DNA of 34,545 nucleotides from Fulvimarina endophytica (GCF_003403015.1 NZ_QURL01000014.1:1-34545); one strand, 5' to 3'. Counted from the stretch's first letter, positions 9,276 through 17,436 are shown. Made by a program: numbers and translations. The notes: generated by a model not told the origin, from the letters alone.

Positions 9276-9294
9276 TTGTCATACAACTTGTCAA
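9276..9294 (-). promoter_or_regulatory. dctP promoter with GntR-type operator palindrome
   Basis: TTGTCATACAA at 9276-9286 is an 11-bp palindrome of form TTGTNNNACAA. On the minus strand a TTGACA -35 box occupies 9294-9289, so the palindrome sits just inside the -35/-10 interval of dctP (candidate -10 near 9271-9266 is weak). The same palindrome recurs before kdgD. A repressor bound here would block dctP transcription. The regulator assignment is inferred from position between gntR and dctP. Confidence 0.6.
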
Positions 9295-9367
9295 GAAATT
9301 AGGCTGGCCAGATAAATCGTATGACGCTAATCGAAGGGCCAAGCGAGGAGTATGAAGGGAGCAACGT

Positions 9368-10120
9368 TTGAGCGACGCGGTGACAACGGAACGCATGGTT
9401 GAGGCTGACGAAAAGCCCGTGCGTCGGCGCATCAACCGCGTTTCAGAAATCAGCGAAAGGCTCAGGCGGATCATCCAGTCCGGCCATATCGCGGTCGGGC
9501 AGAAACTGCCGACCGAAGCAGCCCTTACATCGCAATATCAAGTCAGTCGCACGGTGGTGCGCGAGGCGATCGCCTCTCTTCGATCCGACGGACTGGTCGA
9601 GTCGCGACAAGGCGCCGGCGTTTTCGTGTTGTCGGCCGGTATGCCAGACAGTCTTGGTCTTACGAATATCGACCCGTCCCGCATCAGTTCAGTTATCGAG
9701 ATGCTGGAAATTCGCACCGCAATCGAAGTAGAGGCGGCGGCCCTTGCGAGCCAGCGCAGGTCACCTGCGCAGGACGAGGCGATCTACGAGGGTTGCGAGG
9801 TGATCGAAGCGCTGATCAAGTCCGGGTCGGCGACGACCGAAGCTGATCTGGCCTTCCACTTCGCGATCGCGGATGCAACGAACAATGCGCGGTTTCGCGA
9901 GTTCCTGACCATGCTGGGCTCCAGCGTCATTCCTCGTCGAGCGCTCCAGAACACTGGCGATGAGCAAGCGCCCGCGGATTATCTGAACCAGATTCAGGCC
10001 GAACACCGGCAGATCGCCAAGGCGATTTCCATACAGGATGAGACTGCAGCGCGCGACGCTATGCGGCGCCATCTCAAGGGTGGTCAGGCCCGCTATCGCC
10101 GCCTTCTGCGCGGAACATAA
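9368..10120 (+). CDS. GntR-family transcriptional regulator with FCD domain
   Basis: Predicted sugar-acid-responsive DNA-binding regulator of the FadR/FCD subfamily, 250 aa. The N-terminal winged helix-turn-helix (about residues 25-90) has LPTEAALTSQYQVSRTVVRE and LRSDGLVESRQGAGVFV. The all-helical FCD effector domain follows, with the metal-ligand pattern DLAFHFAIA, EHRQI and RRHLKGG. The TTG at 9368 has AGGGA seven bases upstream; an ATG ten codons in (9395) is an alternative. It is divergent from dctP and upstream of kdgD, and the repeated palindrome at both promoters marks it as the likely local repressor, relieved by a uronate pathway intermediate. Confidence 0.9.
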   Translation: MSDAVTTERMVEADEKPVRRRINRVSEISERLRRIIQSGHIAVGQKLPTEAALTSQYQVSRTVVREAIASLRSDGLVESRQGAGVFVLSAGMPDSLGLTNIDPSRISSVIEMLEIRTAIEVEAAALASQRRSPAQDEAIYEGCEVIEALIKSGSATTEADLAFHFAIADATNNARFREFLTMLGSSVIPRRALQNTGDEQAPADYLNQIQAEHRQIAKAISIQDETAARDAMRRHLKGGQARYRRLLRGT

Positions 10121-10137
10121 CTAGTGGTCAAAACGAA

Positions 10138-10180
10138 TTGTCAGACAAATTATTGACAAGCTGAGGTCTGGATGCATGAT
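10138..10180 (+). promoter_or_regulatory. kdgD promoter with GntR-type operator
   Basis: TTGTCAGACAA (10138-10148) differs from the dctP operator only at the central base. It lies five bases upstream of a perfect TTGACA -35 (10153-10158); CATGAT at 10175-10180, 16 bases further on, is a fair -10. The arrangement would place a bound regulator against the -35 of the kdgD-gci-gli operon. Confidence 0.6.
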
Positions 10181-10218
10181 CGTGGCGAACGAAACATCTG
10201 CATGGGACTGCCGCATTC

Positions 10219-11127
10219 ATGGACCCGCTCGATCTTAAGGCCGCCCTTGGCGCAGGCCTTCTGTCATTCCCCGTGACCGCCTTCGATGGAGATCAAAGGT
10301 TCGCCGTCGCGCCCTATCAAAAGCACATCGAATGGCTCTCGAGTTTTCCGGCAACCGTGCTCTTTGCAGCGGGTGGAACCGGCGAGTTCTTCTCGCTTGC
10401 TCCGTCTGAGGTCCCCAAGGTTGTCTCGGCCGCACGAGCAGCCTCGGGCGATACCCCAATCGTCGCAGGCTGCGGCTATGGGACGAAGATGGCGGTTGAT
10501 CTCGCCGTCGCGGCCGAAAAGGCGGGTGCCGACGGGATTCTTCTTCTGCCTCATTATTTAATTGATGCGCCGCAGGACGGTCTCTTCGCCCATGTGAAGG
10601 CAGTCTGTGACGCGATCTCGATCGGCGTGATGGTCTATAATCGAGACAATGCGATCCTTCAGGCCGACACACTGATGCGCCTCTGCGAAGCCTGCCCCAA
10701 CCTCGTCGGCTTCAAGGACGGTTCGGGCGATATCGGTCTCGTGCGGCAGATCACGGCGACAGCCGGCGACCGGCTCACCTATCTTGGTGGTATGCCGACT
10801 GCGGAACTCTTCGCCGATGCCTATCTTGGCGCGGGTTTCACCACCTATTCGTCCGCCGTCTTTAACTTCGTGCCGGCACTCGCGATCGACTTTTACGACA
10901 ATCTTCGCGCCGGCAATCGGCAACGCACCGAGACGATCCTCACGGAATTCTTCTATCCCTTCATGGCAATACGGAACCGGCAGAAGGGCTATGCGGTCTC
11001 AGCAATCAAAGCGGGCGTCCGGCTTGCCGGCTTCGAGGCGGGAGGCGTGCGCCCACCCCTCACCGACCTGAATGTCGATGAAGAAGGCATGCTGGCGGAT
11101 CTGATCGAGCGCGCCAAGACCCTATGA
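10219..11127 (+). CDS. kdgD: 5-dehydro-4-deoxyglucarate dehydratase
   Basis: Dehydrates and decarboxylates 5-keto-4-deoxy-D-glucarate to 2-oxoglutarate semialdehyde, the last dedicated step of oxidative uronate breakdown. It is a 302-aa TIM-barrel protein of the DapA/N-acetylneuraminate lyase superfamily. The Schiff-base lysine is K166 in VGFKDG, and Y140 in VMVYNRDN is the usual partner tyrosine. GGTGEFFSLAP, GILLLPHYL and TTYSSAVFNFVP distinguish KdgD from true DapA. The ribosome site is weak, but MDPLDLKAALGAGLLSFPVT is the expected N-terminus. It overlaps gci by an ATGA and is predicted to be controlled by the upstream palindrome. The next enzyme, 2-oxoglutarate semialdehyde dehydrogenase, is not in this window. 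Confidence 0.93.
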   Translation: MDPLDLKAALGAGLLSFPVTAFDGDQRFAVAPYQKHIEWLSSFPATVLFAAGGTGEFFSLAPSEVPKVVSAARAASGDTPIVAGCGYGTKMAVDLAVAAEKAGADGILLLPHYLIDAPQDGLFAHVKAVCDAISIGVMVYNRDNAILQADTLMRLCEACPNLVGFKDGSGDIGLVRQITATAGDRLTYLGGMPTAELFADAYLGAGFTTYSSAVFNFVPALAIDFYDNLRAGNRQRTETILTEFFYPFMAIRNRQKGYAVSAIKAGVRLAGFEAGGVRPPLTDLNVDEEGMLADLIERAKTL

Positions 11128-12263
11128 AGATCGTCTCCATCGCGACCCATATCCTCGATCACGAGCTCAAGACGCCGTTCGAAAGCGCGTCCATGCGCTT
11201 CGATCGCCGCCAGCACTGCCTTGTCGAAATCACCTGCGACGACGGCACGGTGGGCTGGGGCGAATGCCTGGGGCCAGCCCTGCCCAATGCCGCGATCGTT
11301 AGAGCCTATGGCGGGCGTCTTATCGGCCGCGATCCGCTGGAGACCGAAAAGCTATGGCAGGATCTCTACAGTCTCTTCCGGGACCAGGGTCAGCGCGGAC
11401 TTTCGGTCACCGCACTGTCGGGCATCGACGTCGCCTTGTGGGATATTAAGGGCAAGCGGTTCGGCGTCTCGGTCGCAACGCTTCTCGGTGGGCGCGTGCG
11501 CGAAAGCGTGAAGGCCTATGCCACTGGCTCCTTCCGCCGCGATGGGGTCGACCGGGTGACGGACAATGCGGAAGAATGCGCCGGCCATGTCGCCGCCGGC
11601 TTTCACGCGGTCAAGATCAAAATCGGGTTCGGCGTCGCGGAAGACCTCGCCGTCGTTCAGGCGGTGCGCGAAGCGGTCGGCCCGGATGCACGGCTGATGG
11701 TGGACGCCAATCACGGTTACGACGTCCTCGAGGCGATCGAACTCGGTCAACGCGCGGCCGAGTTCGATATCGACTGGCTCGAGGAGCCGGTCATTCCCGA
11801 ACAACTCAGCGCCTATCGCGCCGTTCGCGAGAGGCAGCCGATCCCGATCGCCGGCGGCGAGACCTGGCACGGCCGCTTCGGCTTCAAGGAACCATTGGAA
11901 ACCCGCGCCATTGACATCGTCCAGCCGGACCTTTGCGGCGTCGGCGGCTTCACCGAGATGCGGCGGGTCGCTGACATGGCCGCGCTTCACGGCGTCCGCC
12001 TAGTGCCGCATGTGTGGGGAACTGCGGTGCAGATCGCAGCTTCCCTGCAGTTTTGTGCGAGCCTCCTGCCCGATCCGCCACGGCGGAATTCGATTGCGCC
12101 GATCCTCGAATTCGATCGCACCCACAATCCGTTCCGTCAGGCGATTGTCAAAGCTCCGATCGAGCATGTGAACGGCGTCGTTGCCGTGCCGGAAGGACCG
12201 GGCATTGGCATCGAGATCGACCGCCATGCGATCGAAGAATTCCGACTGAAGGATGCCCGATGA
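11124..12263 (+). CDS. gci: D-galactarolactone cycloisomerase
   Basis: Enolase-superfamily enzyme that converts D-galactaro-1,4-lactone (and glucarolactone) to 3-deoxy-2-keto-hexarate by ring opening with beta-elimination. It has 379 aa. The N-terminal capping domain contains TPFESASMRFDRR and DQGQRGLS. The barrel carries the KxK motif (K164, K166 in VKIKIGF), metal ligands D194 (VDANHGY), E220 (LEEPV) and E246 (GGETWHG), and the D269/H296 pair (QPDLCG, VPHVWG). The sequence follows Agrobacterium Gci closely as I remember it, rather than mandelate racemase. The start overlaps the kdgD stop (ATGA) and the end overlaps gli the same way, so the three enzymes are translationally coupled. Confidence 0.92.
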   Translation: MKIVSIATHILDHELKTPFESASMRFDRRQHCLVEITCDDGTVGWGECLGPALPNAAIVRAYGGRLIGRDPLETEKLWQDLYSLFRDQGQRGLSVTALSGIDVALWDIKGKRFGVSVATLLGGRVRESVKAYATGSFRRDGVDRVTDNAEECAGHVAAGFHAVKIKIGFGVAEDLAVVQAVREAVGPDARLMVDANHGYDVLEAIELGQRAAEFDIDWLEEPVIPEQLSAYRAVRERQPIPIAGGETWHGRFGFKEPLETRAIDIVQPDLCGVGGFTEMRRVADMAALHGVRLVPHVWGTAVQIAASLQFCASLLPDPPRRNSIAPILEFDRTHNPFRQAIVKAPIEHVNGVVAVPEGPGIGIEIDRHAIEEFRLKDAR

Positions 12264-13129
12264 CGATCGAACGCACCTATACTGGGCAAAAGCCCTCGAT
12301 CATCCTTCCAAAAGGCGCGATCGATACTCAGACCCATATGTTCCTGCCGGGCTTTCCCGCGGTCGAGCCGGGTCCGCCGGTCCCGGAGGGGCTGCCCTCC
12401 CCCGATGATTATCGCAAAGTCATGGAATGGCTCGGCATCGACCGGGTGGTAATCACGCAGGGCAACGCCCATCAGGGCAACAACGAGAACCTTCTCGCCT
12501 GCCTTGCCGAGATGGGCGAGGCCGCGCGCGGCGTCGCCGTGATCGATGAGACGACGAGCGAGGCCGAACTTGGCCGGCTGCACGACGCTGGCATTCGCGG
12601 CGCGCGCATCATGGATCTTCCCGGCGGTGCCGTTGATCTGTCCAAGCTCCAGGCAGTCGACAAGATGGCCGCCGCGATGGGCTGGGCGTTGGCCGTGCAG
12701 TTCGACGGCAGCCGCATCCTTGATCACATGAACCGTCTTTCGCGCATTGAAAGCCGCTACATTATCGATCATCATGGCAAATTCTTCGAAGGCATCGCGT
12801 CGGACGGACCGGAGATCGAGGCTGTCAAACGGCTGATCGATCGCGGCAACTGCTTCTTCAAGTTCGCAGGCTGCTACGAGTCGTCCCGGACCGGCGGCCC
12901 AGACTATGCTGATATCGCGACCATCTCTCGCTTGCTCGTCGCTCATGCGCCGGAACGCATACTCTGGGGCACGAACTGGCCGCATAACCTCGCGAAGACG
13001 ACAGAAAACTATCCAGATGACGCCGCCCTTCTCAATACCGTCCTTTGCTGGATCGAGAACGAGGTCGATCGCCGCCTTATTCTGGTTGACAATCCGCAGG
13101 CGCTGTACGGTTTCCTCAAAGTCTTATGA
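12260..13129 (+). CDS. gli: D-galactarolactone isomerase (amidohydrolase family)
   Basis: Interconverts aldarolactones, turning the 1,5-lactone made by Udh into the 1,4-lactone used by Gci. It is a 289-aa amidohydrolase-superfamily barrel. DTQTHMF near the N-terminus replaces the classic HxH, as in the Agrobacterium enzyme; VITQGNAHQGNNEN, RIMDLPGGAVDLS, IDHHGKFF, FKFAGCYESSR and WGTNWPHN are diagnostic. The ATG at 12260 overlaps the gci stop; a reading frame extending to 12014 is just the other frame of gci. It is last in the kdgD-gci-gli operon. Alternative: another amidohydrolase-2 lactonase, but both sequence and context favour Gli. Confidence 0.9.
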   Translation: MTIERTYTGQKPSIILPKGAIDTQTHMFLPGFPAVEPGPPVPEGLPSPDDYRKVMEWLGIDRVVITQGNAHQGNNENLLACLAEMGEAARGVAVIDETTSEAELGRLHDAGIRGARIMDLPGGAVDLSKLQAVDKMAAAMGWALAVQFDGSRILDHMNRLSRIESRYIIDHHGKFFEGIASDGPEIEAVKRLIDRGNCFFKFAGCYESSRTGGPDYADIATISRLLVAHAPERILWGTNWPHNLAKTTENYPDDAALLNTVLCWIENEVDRRLILVDNPQALYGFLKVL

Positions 13130-13451
13130 GTTATTGCTGGGGCTTGTTGCAACTTTGAGCCTGGGACGCAGAGAGGGGTCTTGTTCGAACCTCTTCACGC
13201 TTGGTTAATTTTCGAAGCCTGAAAATTTGCGCCACCAGATTGTAATGAGTTAATCGTCTATTTGCCGACGAAACCGAAAATTCTTCCAGCCAGTGCATAG
13301 CTTTAAACCTCTAATAACTCGCCTGTCTGTATTGAATGATTGGAACCTGCTGATCATTGGGATCGCCCTCTCCGCGCGGAAATCATCGCTCTTCGCCTGC
13401 TACCACGAAATTAGTCTTTAATGACTTATGGTTTGGGGTCTTTCGAGAAGA
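13130..13451. other. AT-richer spacer after the uronate operon
   Basis: I find no gene here. Base composition drops compared with the flanking genes, which fits old insertion debris. An imperfect AGAGG/CCTCT hairpin near 13171-13193 could end transcription from gli, but it has no T-run. The GTTCGAACC inside it resembles a tRNA T-loop, but no acceptor or anticodon arms fit. Confidence 0.4.
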
Positions 13452-13480
13452 AGAGTATACCGAACAAAAAGTACAATCCG
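13452..13480 (+). mobile_element. Degenerate first copy of an IS3-family orfA start
   Basis: This stretch resembles the first codons of the intact-looking orfA start at 13547 but with several substitutions; it reads IPNKKYNP in the matching frame and the ATG has become ATA. It is cut off exactly where the terminal repeat of the next copy begins (TGGTCTGCC at about 13482), so the second copy seems to have inserted into this one. Confidence 0.6.
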
Positions 13481-13481
13481 G

Positions 13482-13648
13482 TGGTCTGCCCCCGGCGAAG
13501 TGGTCCTCCATGAAGTATGATTTTTAAGTCATCGGAGGACGAGAGCATGCCGAACAAGAAGCACAAGCCTGGAGAGATCGTCGCGAAGCTGCGGCAGGTG
13601 GATGTCCTTGTTTCGCAGGGACGGAGCGTAACCGAGCCGGTTGCCTAG
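13482..13648 (+). pseudogene. IS3-family element left end with truncated orfA
   Basis: TGGTCTGCCCCCGG at about 13482 is a terminal repeat of IS3-type elements. An orfA begins at ATG 13547, preceded by CGGAGGA, and reads MPNKKHKPGEIVAKLRQVDV, the helix-turn-helix start of IS3-family OrfA proteins. After SVTEPVA it hits TAG (13646) at only 33 codons, and homology to the rest of OrfA is lost around 13640. The remainder of the element has been deleted. Confidence 0.75.
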
Positions 13649-14265
13649 CAACGAGAAAAAGCGTGGCTGTGATCAGCAGTCTGGGCGTTCCGTAGCACAA
13701 ACCATCCCGTCAGGAGGAAGGCGAGATAGGCCAGGGTCTCGCTTAGTTCCTCGATGAAGATGGCGGCGTCCGTCCCGTGAAACGTCACGCCGTCAAAATA
13801 GTCTCCGACGAGCAGAAAGATCCCGATCGTGACGAACGGTACGGCATGGCGCGTTTGAAGGAAGTCCAGATAGCCGGGAATGAAGCGCCATCGCGCTACG
13901 AGGTATGGGATCGCGATCGCGAGGACGACAACGGCCTCGTGCAACCGGAACGCATCCGAGTTCAGGTAGGCTGTTATGGGACCGGTATTCGGCAGTTCGA
14001 GTTCCCGCAGGAACAACACGGCGGCTAGAACTGAAGCGCCGACGGAAGCCATACGGTCTGCTTGCCCTTGGTAAACGGCGGAAAGGCCGTAAAGACCGAT
14101 CGTGGCCAGCAGGAGAACGTTCTGCGCGCTTTCGAGCAAGGCTCCTTCGACCGAGGTCGGCTTGAAACCGATCATCGCAGCGCTGATTGCCGCGGCTGTG
14201 ATCGCGATAGCTGCGAGAGCCAGAAGCGTTTGCTAGTACCGGCGGCTGAATACGAAGTCTTGCAT
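13645..14265 (-). pseudogene. Small integral membrane protein gene broken by an in-frame TAG
   Basis: The likely true start is ATG 14265, with AAGGA upstream, reading MQDFVFSRRY. Codon 11 is TAG (14235-14233). The same frame then continues with a hydrophobic helix (QTLLALAAIAITAAAI) and 176 further residues from Met 14175 with about four more hydrophobic segments, including VVVLAIAIPYLVARW and VPFVTIGIFLLVGDYF. The helix after the TAG shows that the original gene was longer. I do not recognise the family. Its 3' end touches the truncated IS3 fragment, so the C-terminus may also be altered. A shorter functional product from 14175 cannot be excluded. Confidence 0.55.
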
Positions 14266-14753
14266 AGGAATTCCTTTTCGCCGCGTATCGACGGCAGAAC
14301 CGGGAAATGCAACGACTCGATGGGAAACAGTTCGTGTTCGGGCGATAGGCGATGGTCCGCACCACTCTCTAGTCAGCATCTCTCTTCCTGCAACTCGGCG
14401 TGCATTGCTGAAGATCGGCAAGCACCTTCGGCTCGTCCGGAGAGAGCCTCTGAGCAGTCTTCGACCGCGTAGAAGGACCGGTAGCAGGCTTTCGCTGTTC
14501 TGCGAAACAGAACGTGATGGATGACCCAACCGCGCACCTCGGCTGTTTTGAATGCCGTTCAGGCGCTCTGTGCGTGAAAAGGGCAGAACAGTAGTCGGGC
14601 CGCACACGCAGGGCGGATACTGGATGCTATCTGTTATGGAAGAAAGTGGTTCAAGCTGAATGTAAGGGAGGAAATTTGTTTTGTACCCTGTATTTACTTT
14701 ATCGAACCGAATTCCATTCTGTTGGCCAACTAAGTGTTCAGAACGGTGTTGGC
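14266..14753. other. Unassigned stretch upstream of the broken membrane protein
   Basis: Both strands contain only short arginine/serine-rich reading frames of the kind that arise by chance in GC-rich DNA. It must hold the promoter of the gene starting at 14265 on the minus strand, but I can point to no specific elements. The part around 14630-14740 is distinctly AT-richer. Confidence 0.35.
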
Positions 14754-14924
14754 ATGGGTTCGCTCATTCCCTCTACTCCTCCGAAAACCATGGAAGAGCA
14801 GTACGTCGAAGAGATCGCAGACGAGATGGTCGAACTCGTCGAAGAGGAAGGCGAGACGGTGCGCGATGCGGTCTATATTGTCGCCGAACGTCGCGGGTGT
14901 ATCGTTGGCGACGAGGCGGTTTAA
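14754..14924 (+). CDS. Small acidic hypothetical protein
   Basis: A 56-aa reading frame from ATG 14754; a second ATG at 14790 would give 44 aa. The protein is strongly acidic at the centre (EEQYVEEIADEMVELVEEEGE) and ends VAERRGCIVGDEAV. I recognise no family. The ribosome site is poor at both starts. The regular heptad-like spacing of Val, Ile and Leu with acidic residues suggests a helical small protein rather than a random frame, but the evidence is slim. Confidence 0.3.
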   Translation: MGSLIPSTPPKTMEEQYVEEIADEMVELVEEEGETVRDAVYIVAERRGCIVGDEAV

Positions 14925-15460
14925 CCGCATTGCCGATTGAGCCGGATTGTCGCCAGAGCGAAGGATGTCAGGCGCGCTGCGCGCGTAGATCCAGTTTATC
15001 GGCTTCGGTCACCCATGTTCGTAGTGGTCGACTCGGACTGAAATCGCAGGGCCGAAACCTATGACAGGGAATTCAGCATGCTGCTTGTGCGATGTCGCCG
15101 GTTCGACCGTACGGAGAACGGTGTCATTGGTCCCGATTCCCTTCCCGACCCGTACGATCGCTTTCCGAAACGATTTCGGAGCAGCGCAAGCTCGATTTCG
15201 TCTGCGTCGTCTCTGTGCTCGTTTCCGATCGACGATGGGCTCTCTGGTGTTTCCTTGGGTCCAGCAGATGCAAATCCATCGCGTCCAGCGAGGCCCCGTC
15301 GAACAATTCTAACCCGCGAATTCCGTTGTCCGGCTGCATTGTAGTTTCCCCAGCGTTTCTCCAGACTGGATATAACGCTTGAAAATTGCACGCAACTTGC
15401 CGTAAGGGCATAGATGCATCTTCAAGTTCAAAGACCATTCGAAGGGCACTATTGGCCGGC
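14925..15460. other. Stretch without a recognisable gene next to the EAL fragment
   Basis: Overlapping frames exist on both strands, but none has a good start site, plausible composition or a recognisable motif. This is the downstream flank of the truncated EAL gene and probably belonged to the locus disrupted by the insertion sequence. Confidence 0.35.
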
Positions 15461-16774
15461 TTATGAAGCGAGCGCGATGCCTGCGCCAGTCGGCCGGACC
15501 AGAACGTCAGCGGCATACTCTTCTAACGGACGGCTGAGAAGATAGCCCTGCGCCGTGCCGCAGCCCAGCGCCGAAATTGTCTCCAGCTGAATATCCTGCT
15601 CGATGCCTTCCGCCGTGGTCTGAATGCCGAGTTCACGCGCCATGGACATCATCGCGCGCACGATCGCAGCCGAGCCGGCATCCTCACAGAGAGCAGTGAC
15701 GAAGGAACGATCGATCTTGATCCGGTCGACCTTGAACTCGCGCAGATGCACGAGCGAGGAATAACCTGTCCCGAAACCATCCATGGCGATACGGACGCCG
15801 AGCGCGCTGAGTGCGGTGATGATGATGGCGGCCTGCTTGCCGCGCTCCAACAGCGCCGTTTCGGTAATCTCGATCTCGATGCGCGAGGGATGGACACGAT
15901 GCGCGGCCATCGCCTGCGCCAGTTGCGAGACGAGTGCAGCCGAGCGCAACTGGATGGCCGAGACGTTGATCGATACCTTGATATCGTCCGGCCAGCTCGC
16001 AGCGCGTCGGCAGGCGGATTCGGTCACGAAGGCTCCAATGGCGTTGATCAAGCCGCTCGCTTCCGTCAGCGGGATGAAATCGCCGGGCATGATCAACTGA
16101 ACCGTCCCGGGTTTCTCGGAGGCCATATGGTTTGAGACCGACGCTGCGATCGGCATCGGGTCGAGGACAGCGTAGAAGTTGGCTTCGGCCTCAGCGGGCG
16201 GGATATTGCCGATTGGCTCGAGCAGCCGGCGGTTACCGAACCAGTCGACCCATTCGAGTGTAGCGAACTTGACAGCCTCAAGGGTTCGCCACGGGCCGCG
16301 CTGGCGGATGACCTCCGTTTCGAAGAGGCCGATCACGCTCTCGGCGAGCGCGTTGTCATAACTGTCGCCGACGCTGCCAACGGACGGCTTGATATCGGCC
16401 TCGGCCAGCCGTTCCGTATAGCGAATGCTGACATATTGAACGCCGCGGTCGGAATGGTGGATCAGCCGATCGCTTCCGAAGGGACGGCGCTGGTGAAGCG
16501 CCTGCTCCAAGGCGTCGAGGACAAACTGCGCTTCGGCCGATTGCCAGACCCGCCATCTCACAATGCAGCTCACGAGGACGTCGATGACAAAAGCCACGTA
16601 AACGAAGCCGCGCCAGGTCGCGACATAGGTGAAGTCGCTGACCCACAGGGCGTTCGGGCACGGCGCCTTGAAGTTGCGATTGACGTGATCGAGCAGACAG
16701 GGTGCGCCCTTGTCGCTCTTCGTCGTCCTCACCGCCTTGCCGCGAACGACCCCCTTCAGATCCATGGCCTTCAT
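15461..16774 (-). pseudogene. Chimera: IS3 transposase OrfB C-part fused in frame to a truncated EAL domain
   Basis: One continuous 437-aa frame joins two unrelated proteins. The first part is the OrfB integrase core with all three DDE residues visible (WVSDFTYV, HHSDRGVQY, DNALAESV) down to GNIPPAEAEANFYAVLDPMPIAA. The frame then reads through the terminal repeat (ending at 16098) into an EAL phosphodiesterase domain from IMPGDFIPLTEASGLI to the end. The EAL half has lost its beginning, including the EAL signature, and DDFGTG has become DGFGTG, so it is not expected to hydrolyse cyclic-di-GMP. INVSAIQL, EIEITET, IKIDRSF and AEGIE remain. The frame begins after a TAG in orfB (16780-16778). 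Both halves are best read as broken genes. Confidence 0.75.
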
Positions 16775-16777
16775 GAG

Positions 16778-17092
16778 CTAAGCGACGGTGCAGCGAGCGA
16801 TCTCGAAACACTCACGCTGCATCTGCCGCCAGACTTTCCGAACGCCGTAAACACCAAAGTTCTCGTTGAAGACGCGACGGATCTCCAAGCCGACTTTTTC
16901 GTCCCTCTTCTTACGATCGGATCGACGATAGGGATCGGCCTTCCTGGCTGCATGTTCGTGGTAGGTTGACGGGGCGATCGGCAGAACCTTGCAGATCGGC
17001 TCGACCCCGAAGACGCCGCGATGATTGTCGATGAACGCCTTCATGGCTTGAACCGGCGCCCCAGGTCCCTTTGGCTCGCTCCGCCTGGGCAA
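16778..17092 (-). pseudogene. IS3-family transposase OrfB, N-terminal part ending at a TAG
   Basis: This frame carries the N-terminal HTH_21-type region of OrfB: KAFIDNHRGVFGVEPICKVL, APSTYHEHAARKADP, NENFGVYGVRKVWRQ and ending RCTVA before TAG (16780-16778). The same frame resumes with LMKAMDLKGVVRGKAVRTT in the next entry, where intact relatives read RCTVARLM. A single sense codon has thus become TAG. In intact elements OrfB is expressed by a frameshift from orfA. Without readthrough no full integrase can be made. Confidence 0.75.
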
Positions 17093-17093
17093 A

Positions 17094-17381
17094 TTACGCC
17101 GACGCCTTGCGAAGAATCTTCTTGGCCTGGCGCAACTCGCAGACGTCCCGGCGAAGCTTGGTCAGTTCCTCCTTCTCCTCGCTCGTGGGCCAGGCGCGCA
17201 GGCCTTCGTCACGCTCGGCTTGCCGAACCCAATTGCGCAGCGTCTCGCCCGAGCAGCCGATCTTCGAGGCGATCGACTGAATCGCCGCCAACTGCGAGCC
17301 GTGCTCGCTGCGGCGATCCAAAACCATCCGAACTGCATGCTCGCGGACTTCGGGACTATAAGGGGATGTTCTCTTCGTCAT
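17094..17381 (-). CDS. IS3-family transposase OrfA
   Basis: A 95-aa DNA-binding subunit of the insertion sequence. It begins MTKRTSPYSPEVREHAVRMV, has a helix-turn-helix around IQSIASKIGCSGETLRNWVRQ, and a C-terminal leucine-zipper-like coiled coil (KEELTKLRRDVCELRQAKKILRKASA). It stops with TAA at the position where relatives usually continue YFAQAE in the frameshift zone, so the stop may itself be a mutation; FAQAE follows directly in frame. It begins 50 bp inside the right-hand terminal repeat. Confidence 0.85.
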   Translation of the reverse strand: MTKRTSPYSPEVREHAVRMVLDRRSEHGSQLAAIQSIASKIGCSGETLRNWVRQAERDEGLRAWPTSEEKEELTKLRRDVCELRQAKKILRKASA

Positions 17382-17436
17382 GGCTCCATTCTCTCAAGAG
17401 TCAGAGCCTCTGGGAAACCCGGGGCGGTTCAATGGC

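Larger units (their letters stand above)
16098..17431 (-). mobile_element. IS3-family insertion sequence, about 1.33 kb, damaged
   Basis: The ends are imperfect inverted repeats: TGAACCGTCCCGGGTTTC at 16098 and, read from the other end at 17431, TGAACCGCCCCGGGTTTC, with similarity continuing to about 26 bp (three mismatches counted). Inside are orfA and orfB in the usual overlapping minus-strand order. orfB has an internal TAG and has lost its own stop. The flanks (CAAC before 16098, ATGG after 17431) show no target-site duplication, and the flanking genes (EAL domain and XRE regulator) are unrelated. This suggests a deletion or recombination next to the element. Confidence 0.8.

Noticed and set aside
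13180..13195. GTTCGAACC resembling a tRNA T-loop
   Set aside because: No cloverleaf, anticodon stem or CCA-adjacent acceptor pairs could be found around it on either strand.
1..13650. Uronate and phytochrome segment as a composite transposon bounded by IS3 fragments at 1-181 and 13452-13648
   Set aside because: The fragments are a right end and a left end in the same orientation, cannot be shown to be the same element, and include decayed copies. The arrangement fits repeated insertions and deletions as well as transposition.
15124..15516. 130-codon minus-strand frame downstream of the EAL fragment
   Set aside because: It overlaps the EAL tail in another frame, lacks a start signal and shows no recognisable composition or motif.
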